The notes beneath the pieces were generated by a model. The model did not search any database, had not been told where the DNA came from, and worked only from the letters and a program-made list of their open reading frames with translations. A DNA stretch of 64,000 nt, from contig MPDE01000004.1 of the NCBI GenBank assembly GCA_001874335.1, positions 1-64,000 of the forward strand. Direction: 5' to 3'. Shown piece by piece: positions 24,188 to 33,022 of this stretch. Every line of letters begins with the position of its first letter. Position 1 is the first letter of the stretch. A program made the position numbers and the translations under genes. Origin of the DNA: Bacteroidetes bacterium MedPE-SWsnd-G2. GTDB taxonomy: Bacteria > Bacteroidota > Bacteroidia > Flavobacteriales > Flavobacteriaceae.

Positions 24188-26137
24188 ATGAAAACAGTAT
24201 TAGCACTTTTATTTACAGTTTGTTGTGTTCAATTAGCAACGGCTCAGGTGGTTATTAATGAATTAGATTGTGATACCTCAAGTTTAGATACATTAGAATT
24301 TATTGAGTTAAAATCGGATGAAGTCAATTATGTTTTAGACGGCTTGGTAGTTGTATTGTTCAATGGCTCCAATAGTGGAGGTAACTCAAGTTATTATACT
24401 ATTGATTTAACCGGATATCAAACAGATTTAAACGGATTATTATTAATAGGTTCTGATAATGTTTCTCCTAGTCCTCAATTAGTAATTCCTGAAAATGTCA
24501 TACAAAATGGGGCGGATGCTGTCGCAATTTATGAAGCTAGTTGGTTTGAATTTCCTGAAGGTACACTGGCAACGCAAGAAAGTTTGATGGATGCATTGGT
24601 TTATGATACTAATGATAGTGATGACGATTTGATGACACTATTAGGAGTATCTCAACAAATTAACGAAGGTGAAAACGGTAATAAAGATACTGAGTCTATA
24701 CAGCGTTTTGGGGAAGGAGTTTATGTGGTTACGACGCCAACACCTCGTCAATTAAATGATGGTTCAGGGATAGAACTTAATGGTATTGCTATAGATGTAG
24801 CGTCAGATATGTTTAATGAAGGAGAAGATGTGCTTATAACTTTAACTTCAGAAATTCCTGTTGATGGGGATGTTGTTATAGAATTGAGTTTAAGTAATAT
24901 GGGATTTGATGAAAATGATTTCTCAGGAGAAACGCAATTAACAATACTAAACGGAACGCAATCTGTTTCAACAACCATTAGTTTAATCGATGATGTTGCA
25001 GATGAAGGGGATGAGATTATGAAGATTTCTCTTGGGTCTCTGCTAGAACCTCTAGTGCCATTAAATGACAATTTAGAGTTAAGAATTGTAGATAATGATT
25101 TTGTAGTGGCCGATTATGGTACTCCTTTAGCTCCAACGTTTGGGATTGTAGAAAGTACACAAAGTGCTGAATATTATGAATCCTTAAATATGCTTTCAGG
25201 AGATGATTTAAGGCAAGCTATTCAAGATATTGTTGCAAACCCTAATGTGGTTAGAGCTCAATCGTATTCAGATGTCATTGATATTTTGAAGGAGGCAGAT
25301 GTGAATCCAGAAAACAGTAACCAGGTTTGGTTGGTTTATTCAGAAGAAGGGAGACCTAAATTAGATTTTCAAACGTCATCAATAAATACCAACAAATGGA
25401 ATAGGGAGCATACCTATCCGAGATCAAGAGGTGGCTTTGAAAGTATTGAAGAAGATGATATAGCAGACGGTGTCGATTTGTATTGGACAACCAAAGCCGA
25501 TTCGCTGAGGCATGCTAATTCTGATGCACATGGTCTTCGTGCTGCAGATGCACAGGAAAATAGTGCACGTAGTAATTTGCATTATGGGCAATATAATGGC
25601 CCTGATGGTACCCTTGGTAGTTTTAAAGGAGATGTAGCTCGTGGCGTGTTCTTTTTGGCTGTAAGATATAATGATTTGGATGTGGTAAGTGGTTATCCGG
25701 ATGTGGTAGGGCAATTAGGAGATTTAACCACCTTATTAGATTGGCATAGAAATGATCCTCCTGACGATTTTGAGATGCAACGAAATAATGTGATTTATAA
25801 CTGGCAATTTAATAGGAACCCATTTATTGATGAGCCAGAATTGGTTGAGTATATTTGGGGAGATGAAATTGGAAGTGTTTGGAATCCAGATTTATCGGTT
25901 TCAGAATCTGAAAAATTAAATGTGATAATTTTTCCTAATCCAACTCAAAATCAATTGCAAATAAAAGGGTTGGTAGGTGAAGCTAATTTGTCTTGTTACT
26001 CTATAGATGGAAGGCTTATATTAAATCAAATGGTCGATACTTCTCAACCTATTACATTAATTTTGAATTCGGGAAGTTATATTTTCAAATTAGAACAGGA
26101 TAGGAGAATTTTTAAAAAACGGATAGTAATTAAATAG
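24188..26137 (+). CDS. Secreted endonuclease I-family nuclease with lamin-tail and T9SS domains
   Basis: 649 residues. A signal peptide (MKTVLALLFTVCCVQLATAQ) is followed by a lamin-tail-like domain (~20-190, VVINELDCDTSSLDTLEFIEL), a Calx-beta-like repeat (~205-300, FNEGEDVLITLTSEIPVDGD), the endonuclease I domain (~310-560) with NREHTYPRSRG (His408, the His-Me finger core) and SDAHGLRAADAQENSARSN, and a type A T9SS sorting tail (IIFPNPTQNQLQIKGL ... KKRIVIK). The nuclease is therefore exported through T9SS and probably degrades extracellular DNA for phosphate or nucleosides. Single gene with its own terminator. Confidence 0.93.
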   Translation: MKTVLALLFTVCCVQLATAQVVINELDCDTSSLDTLEFIELKSDEVNYVLDGLVVVLFNGSNSGGNSSYYTIDLTGYQTDLNGLLLIGSDNVSPSPQLVIPENVIQNGADAVAIYEASWFEFPEGTLATQESLMDALVYDTNDSDDDLMTLLGVSQQINEGENGNKDTESIQRFGEGVYVVTTPTPRQLNDGSGIELNGIAIDVASDMFNEGEDVLITLTSEIPVDGDVVIELSLSNMGFDENDFSGETQLTILNGTQSVSTTISLIDDVADEGDEIMKISLGSLLEPLVPLNDNLELRIVDNDFVVADYGTPLAPTFGIVESTQSAEYYESLNMLSGDDLRQAIQDIVANPNVVRAQSYSDVIDILKEADVNPENSNQVWLVYSEEGRPKLDFQTSSINTNKWNREHTYPRSRGGFESIEEDDIADGVDLYWTTKADSLRHANSDAHGLRAADAQENSARSNLHYGQYNGPDGTLGSFKGDVARGVFFLAVRYNDLDVVSGYPDVVGQLGDLTTLLDWHRNDPPDDFEMQRNNVIYNWQFNRNPFIDEPELVEYIWGDEIGSVWNPDLSVSESEKLNVIIFPNPTQNQLQIKGLVGEANLSCYSIDGRLILNQMVDTSQPITLILNSGSYIFKLEQDRRIFKKRIVIK

Positions 26138-26141
26138 AAAA

Positions 26142-26170
26142 AAAGCCATCTCAACGAGATGGCTTTTATT
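26142..26170. terminator. Bidirectional terminator
   Basis: An 11-bp stem AAAGCCATCTC/GAGATGGCTTT with loop AAC has A and T tracts on its two sides. It serves both the nuclease gene and the converging M56 gene. Confidence 0.9.
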
Positions 26171-26188
26171 TGTTTATATAATTTGAGT

Positions 26189-27898
26189 TTATGATTTAGT
26201 CGTAACAATCACAACACCATTTTCGCCTTCTTTACCATATTTTTTTGTGGCACTTTCCCCTTTAAGTACTTCAACCTTTTCAATTTTATTAGGGTCTAAG
26301 TTTTCTAAATAGTCATTAGATACTTTTTTCCCATCCACGTATACTACTGGAGATGCTCCATCAGTTGATAAAAAGACCATATTGTCTCCTTTGTTTTTTA
26401 AAACAATAACTTCGTTTTCATCACTTATCCATGTGTTTTGGTCTTTATGGATAATAACATCTTCTTTAAAACTACCGTCTTTATTTTCGATTACTATGAA
26501 TTCTTTTTTGTCGTCTCCCGAGTGCACAACAATGTGTTTTTTATCATTGTCTTTAGACTTTTTTAGAACATAAACATTGTTTGCAACATGCACTTCGTGT
26601 TCACTATCATGGTCTCCAGATTTAATTACAAAAGTATTTGATCCTTCAGTATCTATAGTAACGTTTTGATCTGTATCACCCATAGTCCAAGAAAAACCTT
26701 CCTTGTGAATCATTTTTGCACCACCAATACTTAAGTGTTTTCCATCATGACCAAATGTGATTTTTACAGGTGAGATTGGATCTGTAGAAGATGTGCTGTA
26801 ACTGGTGCTTGAATGCTCAGACTCCATTGTTATTTTAATGGCAATAATTTCATTTTTTGAGTTGCGCTTTACATTTTTAAATTTTAAAGTAATACCATGG
26901 GCTTTAGCATCTGCAACAATTTGATCCAATTGTGTGGCTGTAAAATCCTTGTTGATAATAAGCATTTCAATATCAGTAGATTTCTCTTCTTCTGGAGCCG
27001 AAAGTGTAATGAAGTTTTCATTTGGATTGCTCTCAATATCATGAGGTGCAACAAATACAGTTTCTTTATTAAAACTCATTATAAAAAATGCCAAAAGAGG
27101 TAGGACTAAAATGAATTTTAATTGCTTAAATTGATTTGATTTTGATTTGTGTAACATAACGATTCGTTTTTTGATTAATGATGTGTAAAAATTATTAGCT
27201 AGTACCAATTGGTAATTTGGTATGGTGGTTTTTAAAATTAAAGTTTGATAAGTTTTTGTGCAGGGAGCTTTTCGCTGAGCAAATGCATCTGCAATAAATT
27301 CTAAATTCTTCAAGACATCCTTATGATAAAGCCATGTTATTGGGTTGAACCATAAAAGGGTAGTGGTGAGTTGTGAGATGAGGTGATCAATACTATGATG
27401 GCCATTAACGTGTGCCTTTTCATGATTTATAATATTCTCAAGTTCTGTTTTAGAGAATTGATTTGGATTATAAACAATCCAATTTAAAAATGAAAAAGGA
27501 GAAATTTCTTTTGATGTTGTGATGTGTTTTATGTTATCAAATCGGCTCGCGGGTGAAGAAATAATTACTTTACCTAAAACTATAAAATTAATGAGCAGTT
27601 TAAAGCTTAATACCGTGACGCCCATAAAATAGATAAGCATAAAAATTTCGCTCAAATTCCAAATTTCGGAAGAAGTTCCTGTAGTATTTGTTGCTATGTC
27701 ATTAACCGGGATTTCAAATTGATAATTGGGAGGCGTGACATATTCTGTGATTGTAATAAGTGGTAAACAGAAGGTGCAAATTATTCCAGTGAGTAAGAAC
27801 CATCTATTACTTTTGAAAAATGTTTCATTCTGAAGCCATAATTTGTAGCAAATAAAAAATATGGTACTTATGGCTGATGCTTTTAGTAAATATTCCAT
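26189..27898 (-). CDS. BlaR1-like M56 metallopeptidase with C-terminal TonB-receptor plug-like domain
   Basis: 569 residues. About four membrane helices (~5-20, 33-50, 84-110, 262-275) surround the M56 peptidase domain with HEKAH (His159, Glu160, His163) and the downstream EFIADAFAQ helix. After the last helix comes a ~290-residue extracytoplasmic part rich in charged, repetitive beta sequence (VHVANNVYVLKKSKDND, HSGDDKKEFIVIENKDG). It ends in a plug-like module at ~515-569 (VVYVDGKKVSNDYLENLDPNKIEKVEVLKGESA..YGKEGENGVVIVTTK), typical of SusC/TonB receptor plugs. In BlaR1/MecR1 the peptidase cuts or triggers loss of the BlaI-type repressor. It overlaps blaI by 1 nt. Confidence 0.9.
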   Translation of the reverse strand: MEYLLKASAISTIFFICYKLWLQNETFFKSNRWFLLTGIICTFCLPLITITEYVTPPNYQFEIPVNDIATNTTGTSSEIWNLSEIFMLIYFMGVTVLSFKLLINFIVLGKVIISSPASRFDNIKHITTSKEISPFSFLNWIVYNPNQFSKTELENIINHEKAHVNGHHSIDHLISQLTTTLLWFNPITWLYHKDVLKNLEFIADAFAQRKAPCTKTYQTLILKTTIPNYQLVLANNFYTSLIKKRIVMLHKSKSNQFKQLKFILVLPLLAFFIMSFNKETVFVAPHDIESNPNENFITLSAPEEEKSTDIEMLIINKDFTATQLDQIVADAKAHGITLKFKNVKRNSKNEIIAIKITMESEHSSTSYSTSSTDPISPVKITFGHDGKHLSIGGAKMIHKEGFSWTMGDTDQNVTIDTEGSNTFVIKSGDHDSEHEVHVANNVYVLKKSKDNDKKHIVVHSGDDKKEFIVIENKDGSFKEDVIIHKDQNTWISDENEVIVLKNKGDNMVFLSTDGASPVVYVDGKKVSNDYLENLDPNKIEKVEVLKGESATKKYGKEGENGVVIVTTKS

Positions 27899-28266
27899 TA
27901 GTCCTTGTTTTCAATTAATGCTATAATTTCTTTTAATTCGTCAACGCTAATTTTATCTTCTTTAGCAAAAAAGGAAACTACATTTTTGTAGCTGCTATTA
28001 AAGTAGTGGTCTATGGCTGTGTTCATGAATTTCTTTTTGTATTGTTCTTTTGTAACAATAGGAAAATATTCATGGGTTTTACCGTAAGCTTTGTATCCTA
28101 CATATCTTTTTTCTTCCAAATTTCTGATAATAGTGGATAGGGTATTGTAATGAGGTTTGTCTATTTCAATTTCAGCTAGAACATCTTTTACAAACGCCTT
28201 TTTTAAGCGCCACATAATGTGCATTATTTCTTCTTCTTTATTTGTGAGCTTTTGCATAATATTCAA
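27898..28266 (-). CDS. BlaI/MecI/CopY family transcription repressor
   Basis: 122 residues. The winged-helix domain includes LTNKEEEIMHIMWRLKKAFVKDVL and DKPHYNTLSTIIRNLEEKRYVGYKAYGKTHEYFP, the recognition helix and wing typical of BlaI/MecI. The C-terminal dimerisation helix follows (YKNVVSFFAKEDKISVDELKEIIALIEN), where BlaR1-type signalling normally leads to cleavage. An alternative start at 28257 (MQKLTNKEEE) is equally plausible. Its stop overlaps the M56 start (TAATG-type coupling). The promoter carries two operators, so the pair is autoregulated. Confidence 0.93.
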   Translation of the reverse strand: MNIMQKLTNKEEEIMHIMWRLKKAFVKDVLAEIEIDKPHYNTLSTIIRNLEEKRYVGYKAYGKTHEYFPIVTKEQYKKKFMNTAIDHYFNSSYKNVVSFFAKEDKISVDELKEIIALIENKD

Positions 28267-28286
28267 GGTTGAAGTTTAATTCTAAT

Positions 28287-28331
28287 CAAACTTATAACTA
28301 TTTTTATAGTTATACAACTACAGGTGTAGTT
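28287..28331 (-). promoter_or_regulatory. blaI promoter with two BlaI-type operators
   Basis: On the minus strand TTG (28317-28315), a 20-nt spacer and TAAGTTTG (28294-28287) form the promoter. Two dyads of form ACTA-N6-TAGT lie at 28297-28310 (within ATAACTAT-TTTT-ATAGTTAT) and 28317-28330 (within AACTACA-GG-TGTAGTT, the classical BlaI/MecI operator form). They are 20 bp apart, one inside the spacer and one overlapping the -33 box. Confidence 0.8.
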
Positions 28332-28398
28332 ATTTAACGAAATTTTTAGTTTTAATTGTTGTTAAAAAGGAAATACTATCTTCGCTAAAAATTAAAGT

Positions 28399-29349
28399 AT
28401 GAGTATTTTTTGGGTCCTGATAGGGCTTTTGTTATTAGTAGTAGGCGGAGAGTTTTTGGTAAGGTCTTCTGTGGCGTTATCATTTAAGCTTAAGTTGTCC
28501 AAGTTGGTGATTGGTATGACTGTAGTGTCCTTTGCAACTTCAGCTCCAGAATTATTAGTGAGTTTGCAAGCTGCATTAGATGGTTCTTCTGATATTTCCT
28601 TAGGAAATGTGATAGGTTCAAACATTGCCAACATAGGTTTGGTACTCGGAATAACAGCCATTATTTCTCCTTTAATTGTAGATAGAGATTTTTATAGACT
28701 CAATTGGCCAATGATGATGATCATGTCATTGTTATTATATGTGTTTTTAAAAAATGATAATGTCTTAAGTGCAACCGAAGGTGCTTTTTTTACAATTGCA
28801 TTGGTTGTTTTTTTATATGTTTTAATAAAGGATTCAAGAAAGAAAACGAAATTAAATGTAGAGGATGTAGATGATACTTTAAGTGAGGTGTCAAATTTTA
28901 AAATCGCCATTTGGTTACTAATTGGCGCGCTTTCATTATACTTTGGTTCAGAATGGTTAGTATCAGGAGCAAAAGAAATGGCGGTGAGTCTCGGTGTAAG
29001 TGAGTATGCAATCTCGGTGACTGTGATAGCAATTGGTACAAGTGTCCCTGAATTGGCTGCAAGTGTAATAGCAGCTTTGAAAAAGGAAAAAGCTCTGTCT
29101 TTGGGTAATTTAATAGGGTCTAATATTTTTAATATAGCTTCGGTTCTTGGTATTACGGCTATAATTAAGCCTATTCAGGTAAATCCAGAAACGCCAGAAA
29201 TTTTATCTACTAATATATTTTGGATGATTGGTTTTGCTGCTGTTTTAGTGCCTTTGGCATTATTGCCAAAGCAATTTCAATTTAGTCGTAAAAAGGGATT
29301 TCTGTTGTTTGGAGCTTATCTCGTATTTATGCTGTTAGCGGTACTGTAA
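28399..29349 (+). CDS. Calcium/sodium antiporter, CaCA family (YrbG-like)
   Basis: 316 residues with ten predicted membrane helices in two inverted-repeat halves. Each half has the alpha-repeat motif: SFATSAPELLVSLQAAL..GNVIGSNIANIGLVLG (~45-82) and AIGTSVPELAASVIAALKKEKALSLGNLIGSNIFNIASVLG (~211-251). The acidic residues in these motifs bind the transported cation. A charged loop (DSRKKTKLNVEDVDDTLSE) separates the halves. The transported ion (Ca2+ or Na+) is a family-level assignment. It is divergent from blaI and ends in its own terminator. Confidence 0.93.
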   Translation: MSIFWVLIGLLLLVVGGEFLVRSSVALSFKLKLSKLVIGMTVVSFATSAPELLVSLQAALDGSSDISLGNVIGSNIANIGLVLGITAIISPLIVDRDFYRLNWPMMMIMSLLLYVFLKNDNVLSATEGAFFTIALVVFLYVLIKDSRKKTKLNVEDVDDTLSEVSNFKIAIWLLIGALSLYFGSEWLVSGAKEMAVSLGVSEYAISVTVIAIGTSVPELAASVIAALKKEKALSLGNLIGSNIFNIASVLGITAIIKPIQVNPETPEILSTNIFWMIGFAAVLVPLALLPKQFQFSRKKGFLLFGAYLVFMLLAVL

Positions 29350-29355
29350 AACAAA

Positions 29356-29383
29356 AAATCCTATCATTTTAATGATAGGATTT
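29356..29383. terminator. Bidirectional terminator between the antiporter and glnA
   Basis: A 13-bp perfect stem AAATCCTATCATT/AATGATAGGATTT with a very short loop, between converging genes. Confidence 0.85.
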
Positions 29384-29409
29384 CTTGTTTTACCGTGTTG
29401 CAGAAAATA

Positions 29410-30420
29410 TTAAAGCTCTACAGATTTTACAGTTTTAATAATTTTTGAAGCTACCTTATATGGGTCTGCGTTTGAAGCTGGACGACGATCTTCTAACCAG
29501 CCTTTCCAACCTTTTTCTACAGTAATAATAGGAATACGGATAGACGCGCCTCTATCAGAAACTCCATAAGAGAAATCAGATACGTGGGCTGTTTCATGTA
29601 ATCCTGTAAGACGCTCGTCGTTGTAAGCGCCATAAACTCCAATATGTTCTTCAGCTACAGGTCTAAAAGCTTCACATATTTGCTCGTAAATTTCTCTTGA
29701 ACCACAAGTTCTTAATGTTGTGTTTGAGAAGTTAGCGTGCATACCAGAACCGTTCCAGTCTCCTTTTACAGGTTTCGGGTGTAATTCGATATAGTAGTTG
29801 TATTTTTCAGATAGTCTGTTTAATAAATAACGAGCAATCCAAATTTCATCTCCAGCTTTCTTAGCGCTTTGTGCGAAACATTGAAATTCCCATTGTCCAG
29901 GAGCAACTTCTTGGTTAATTCCTTCAAAGTTTATTCCGGCTTCTAAACATAGATCTGCATGCTCTTCAACAAAATCTCTACCCCATGTATATCTACCACC
30001 TACAGAACAGTAGTATTTTCCTTGTGGCCCAGGGAATCCTCCACGAGGAAAACCTAAAGGTAAATCTGTTTTAGAATCCATTAAGAAATATTCTTGCTCA
30101 AATCCAAACCAGAAATCGTTGTTGTCATCGTCAATTGTTGCGCGGTGATTAGATGAGTGAGGAGTACCGTCAGCATTTAATACTTCACACATTACTAAAA
30201 ATCCGTTTTTTCTTGCTGGATCTGGGTAAATAGCCACAGGCTTTAATAAGCAGTCAGAGTTTCCTCCTTTAGCTTGCTCAGTCGATGATCCATCAAAAGA
30301 CCAGATATCGCAATCTTCTAATTTTCCACTAAAATCCGTTTCAATTTTAGTTTTACTTCTTAATTCTTGAGTTGGTTGATGTCCATCAAGCCAAATGTAT
30401 TCAAGTTTAGATTTACTCAT
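29410..30420 (-). CDS. glnA: Glutamine synthetase, eukaryote-like (GSII) type
   Basis: 336 residues. It makes glutamine from glutamate, ammonia and ATP. The short length and start KLEYIWLDGHQPTQELRSKTK match the GSII-like class rather than the ~470-residue GSI. Motifs are FDGSSTEQAKGGNSD (beta-Grasp), FGFEQEYFLMD (metal site), GINQEVAPGQWEFQ, HPKPVKGDWNGSGMH and SDRGASIRIP. The Tyr adenylylation site of GSI is absent, as expected in this class. It is transcribed divergently from a type III glutamine synthetase gene, with a 176-nt shared control region. Confidence 0.96.
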   Translation of the reverse strand: MSKSKLEYIWLDGHQPTQELRSKTKIETDFSGKLEDCDIWSFDGSSTEQAKGGNSDCLLKPVAIYPDPARKNGFLVMCEVLNADGTPHSSNHRATIDDDNNDFWFGFEQEYFLMDSKTDLPLGFPRGGFPGPQGKYYCSVGGRYTWGRDFVEEHADLCLEAGINFEGINQEVAPGQWEFQCFAQSAKKAGDEIWIARYLLNRLSEKYNYYIELHPKPVKGDWNGSGMHANFSNTTLRTCGSREIYEQICEAFRPVAEEHIGVYGAYNDERLTGLHETAHVSDFSYGVSDRGASIRIPIITVEKGWKGWLEDRRPASNADPYKVASKIIKTVKSVEL

Positions 30421-30488
30421 AATAATTGTGTGTGTATAATTAGACTTTGCAATATTAATACAAAATTGTAATACTGTAAAAATATTAT

Positions 30489-30583
30489 GGGTTAAATTAT
30501 TTAAAATTTAGTTAAATAATATTTACCCCTATTTTTTTAGGGGGTGATTTGTTTATATATTTGATTTTTGGAAATCAACCCCT
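30489..30583. promoter_or_regulatory. Divergent control region of the two glutamine synthetase genes
   Basis: GGGTTAAATTATTTAA (from 30489) and TTAAATAATATTTACCC (to 30528) form an almost perfect dyad; its inner arms ATTATTTAA (30496-30504) and TTAAATAAT (30512-30520) are exact. The dyad centre equals the midpoint of the intergenic gap. Further right are ACCCCTA and TAGGGGGT (30525-30545), TATATTTG, a -7 element for the plus gene (30556-30563) without a -33 box, and AACCCCTAA (30577-30585). Confidence 0.55.
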
Positions 30584-30596
30584 AATTTTATAGAGT

Positions 30597-32783
30597 ATGT
30601 CGAAATTACGTTTTCATGCGATAAAAACTTCTATGGATCGCTCCTATTCAATGCCGGAAGAAAGTAGAAACAGGTCGGAAATATTTGGTGCTAATGTGTT
30701 TAATACCATGGCTATGCGCCAATATTTGTCTGCAGATGCTTTTAAGAGTGTTGTGAATGCCAATAATAAAGGTGATAAAATTAGTAGGGTAGTTGCCAAT
30801 CATATTGCTGCCGGAATGAAAGAATGGGCCATGTCCAAGGGGGCGACTCATTATACACATTGGTTTCAACCTTTAACAGGTGCAACAGCAGAAAAACATG
30901 ATGCCTTTTTTGAGCCAACTGGAGATGGACTAGCGATTGAACGATTTGGAGGCGATCAATTGGTACAACAAGAACCTGACGCTTCAAGTTTTCCAAGCGG
31001 TGGAATTAGAAATACATTTGAAGCGCGTGGTTATACAGCTTGGGACCCAAGTTCTCCAGCATTTATTTACGGTTCTACCTTATGTATCCCAACGGTGTTT
31101 GTGGCCTATACAGGAGAAGCTTTAGATTACAAAACGCCTTTGTTAAGAGCATTGCATGTTGTAGATGAAGCTGCTGTCGCTGTGTGTAAATACTTTGATA
31201 AAAACGTAAAAAAAGTAAATGCTTCATTGGGTTGGGAACAAGAATATTTTTTAATAGATAGCGCCTTAGCTCAAGCTAGACCAGATATTACTTTAACAGG
31301 ACGCACACTTTTAGGGCATGCGTCTGCAAAAGGTCAACAATTAGATGATCATTATTTCGGAACTATACCTAATAGAGCAATGGCTTACATGCGTGATTTA
31401 GAGCATGAAAGTATGTTGTTAGGCATACCGGTTAAAACGAGGCATAATGAAGTAGCACCAAACCAGTTTGAATTGGCTCCCATTTTTGATGAAGCAAACC
31501 TGGCTGTAGATCATAATTCTCTTCTCATGGATATTATGGAAAAAGTGGCAGAGCGCCATAATTTCAAGGTGCTATTTCATGAAAAACCATTTGCAGGAGT
31601 GAATGGTTCGGGGAAACATAATAACTGGAGTTTGAGCACGGATACCGGTGTAAACTTATTAAGTCCAGGAAAAACACCAATGAGTAATCTGCAATTTTTA
31701 ACATTTTTCGTAAATACTATAAAATCGGTTTATGAAAATGAAGCCTTGCTTAGAGCGTCCATAGCATCAGCAAGTAATGATCATAGATTAGGAGCGAATG
31801 AAGCACCTCCGGCCATAATGTCGGTATTTATTGGTGAACAACTTACAGCAGTATTGGACGAATTGAAAAAAGTGACTACTGGAAAACTTTCGCCTCAAGA
31901 GAAAACCGATTTAAAACTAAATGTTATTGGAAAGATTCCTGAGATCTTATTAGATAATACCGATCGAAATAGAACTTCGCCTTTTGCATTTACTGGTAAT
32001 AAATTTGAATTTAGAGCAGTAGGATCTAAAGCAAATTGCGCAAATCCTATGACAGTTTTAAATACTATAGTTGCAAAACAGTTAATGAATTTTAAAACCG
32101 AGGTAGATACTTTGATTGATGAAAAGGACATGAAAAAGGATGATGCTATTTTCAATGTTCTAAGAGAATATATAAAAGGATGTACACCAATATTGTTTGA
32201 AGGTAATGGATATAGTGAAAAATGGGAGAAGGAGGCAAAGAAGAGGGGTTTAAGCAATAACAAAACGACTCCTGAGGCATTAAAAGCAAAGGTGAGTAAA
32301 AAAACGATTCAGCTTTTTGAAGAGTTAGGAGTCTTGAATGCTAAAGAATCTGAAGCGAGATATGAAGTTGAAATTGAAGAATATGTTTTAAGAATTCAAA
32401 TTGAAGGCAGGGTTCTTGGAGATATTGCCAAAAACCATATTATGCCTACGGCTGTAAAGTATCAAAATATATTGATTGAAAACGTGAAGGGACTTCAGCA
32501 AATTTATGGTGATGAATTTAGAGGATTAGCAGAATCCCAATTAGATTTAATTACCCAGATTTCAGAACATTTAAATACCATAAATGTTTTGGTGAAAGAG
32601 ATGATTGAGCAGCGTAAAAAAGCCAATAAAATGGTTGATTTGGAGAAAAAGACCAAATGCTACTGCGAGAAAGTTTTACCGTTTATTGGGGATATTAGAT
32701 ATCATTGTGATAAATTGGAATTGCTTGTAGATGATGAAATTTGGCCATTGGTCAAATACAGAGAGTTGTTATTTACTAAGTAA
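30597..32783 (+). CDS. glnN: Glutamine synthetase type III
   Basis: 728 residues, the length of GSIII, the class first described in Bacteroides and cyanobacteria. The N-terminal GSIII-specific block is RSEIFGANVFNTMAMRQYL. The catalytic core includes GWEQEYFLID, RHNEVAPNQFELAPIF, HEKPFAGVNGSGKHNNWS (ATP/ammonia site), RTSPFAFTGNKFEFRAVGS, and a long C-terminal helical region (~560-728) found only in this class. It assimilates ammonia alongside the GSII enzyme. Two divergently transcribed synthetases suggest differential control by nitrogen status. The -7 box without a -33 box suggests activator dependence. Confidence 0.96.
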   Translation: MSKLRFHAIKTSMDRSYSMPEESRNRSEIFGANVFNTMAMRQYLSADAFKSVVNANNKGDKISRVVANHIAAGMKEWAMSKGATHYTHWFQPLTGATAEKHDAFFEPTGDGLAIERFGGDQLVQQEPDASSFPSGGIRNTFEARGYTAWDPSSPAFIYGSTLCIPTVFVAYTGEALDYKTPLLRALHVVDEAAVAVCKYFDKNVKKVNASLGWEQEYFLIDSALAQARPDITLTGRTLLGHASAKGQQLDDHYFGTIPNRAMAYMRDLEHESMLLGIPVKTRHNEVAPNQFELAPIFDEANLAVDHNSLLMDIMEKVAERHNFKVLFHEKPFAGVNGSGKHNNWSLSTDTGVNLLSPGKTPMSNLQFLTFFVNTIKSVYENEALLRASIASASNDHRLGANEAPPAIMSVFIGEQLTAVLDELKKVTTGKLSPQEKTDLKLNVIGKIPEILLDNTDRNRTSPFAFTGNKFEFRAVGSKANCANPMTVLNTIVAKQLMNFKTEVDTLIDEKDMKKDDAIFNVLREYIKGCTPILFEGNGYSEKWEKEAKKRGLSNNKTTPEALKAKVSKKTIQLFEELGVLNAKESEARYEVEIEEYVLRIQIEGRVLGDIAKNHIMPTAVKYQNILIENVKGLQQIYGDEFRGLAESQLDLITQISEHLNTINVLVKEMIEQRKKANKMVDLEKKTKCYCEKVLPFIGDIRYHCDKLELLVDDEIWPLVKYRELLFTK

Positions 32784-33022
32784 ATGGTCTAATTATCTAC
32801 TCGATTAGTAGGGTAATAAATACAGAAGCCAAGATTTTAGGAAGATTTTTGAATTGAAAAGTCTGTGAATCTCTCGATGAGATGACGGTTTTTAAGTCGT
32901 TCATCCAAGTAATTTACGAATAATCGAATATACTTCAATATTCCTATTTTTGTTAGCTTAATGCTTTAAAATCAGCTTGTTATTTTTTAAATTTGTTATG
33001 CTATTAATCAATATTTGTAAAA

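Noticed and set aside
32865-32895. Hairpin ATCTC/GAGAT after the GSIII gene as a terminator
   Set aside because: The stem is only 5 bp and AT-rich, and the T-tract is not adjacent; too weak to call.
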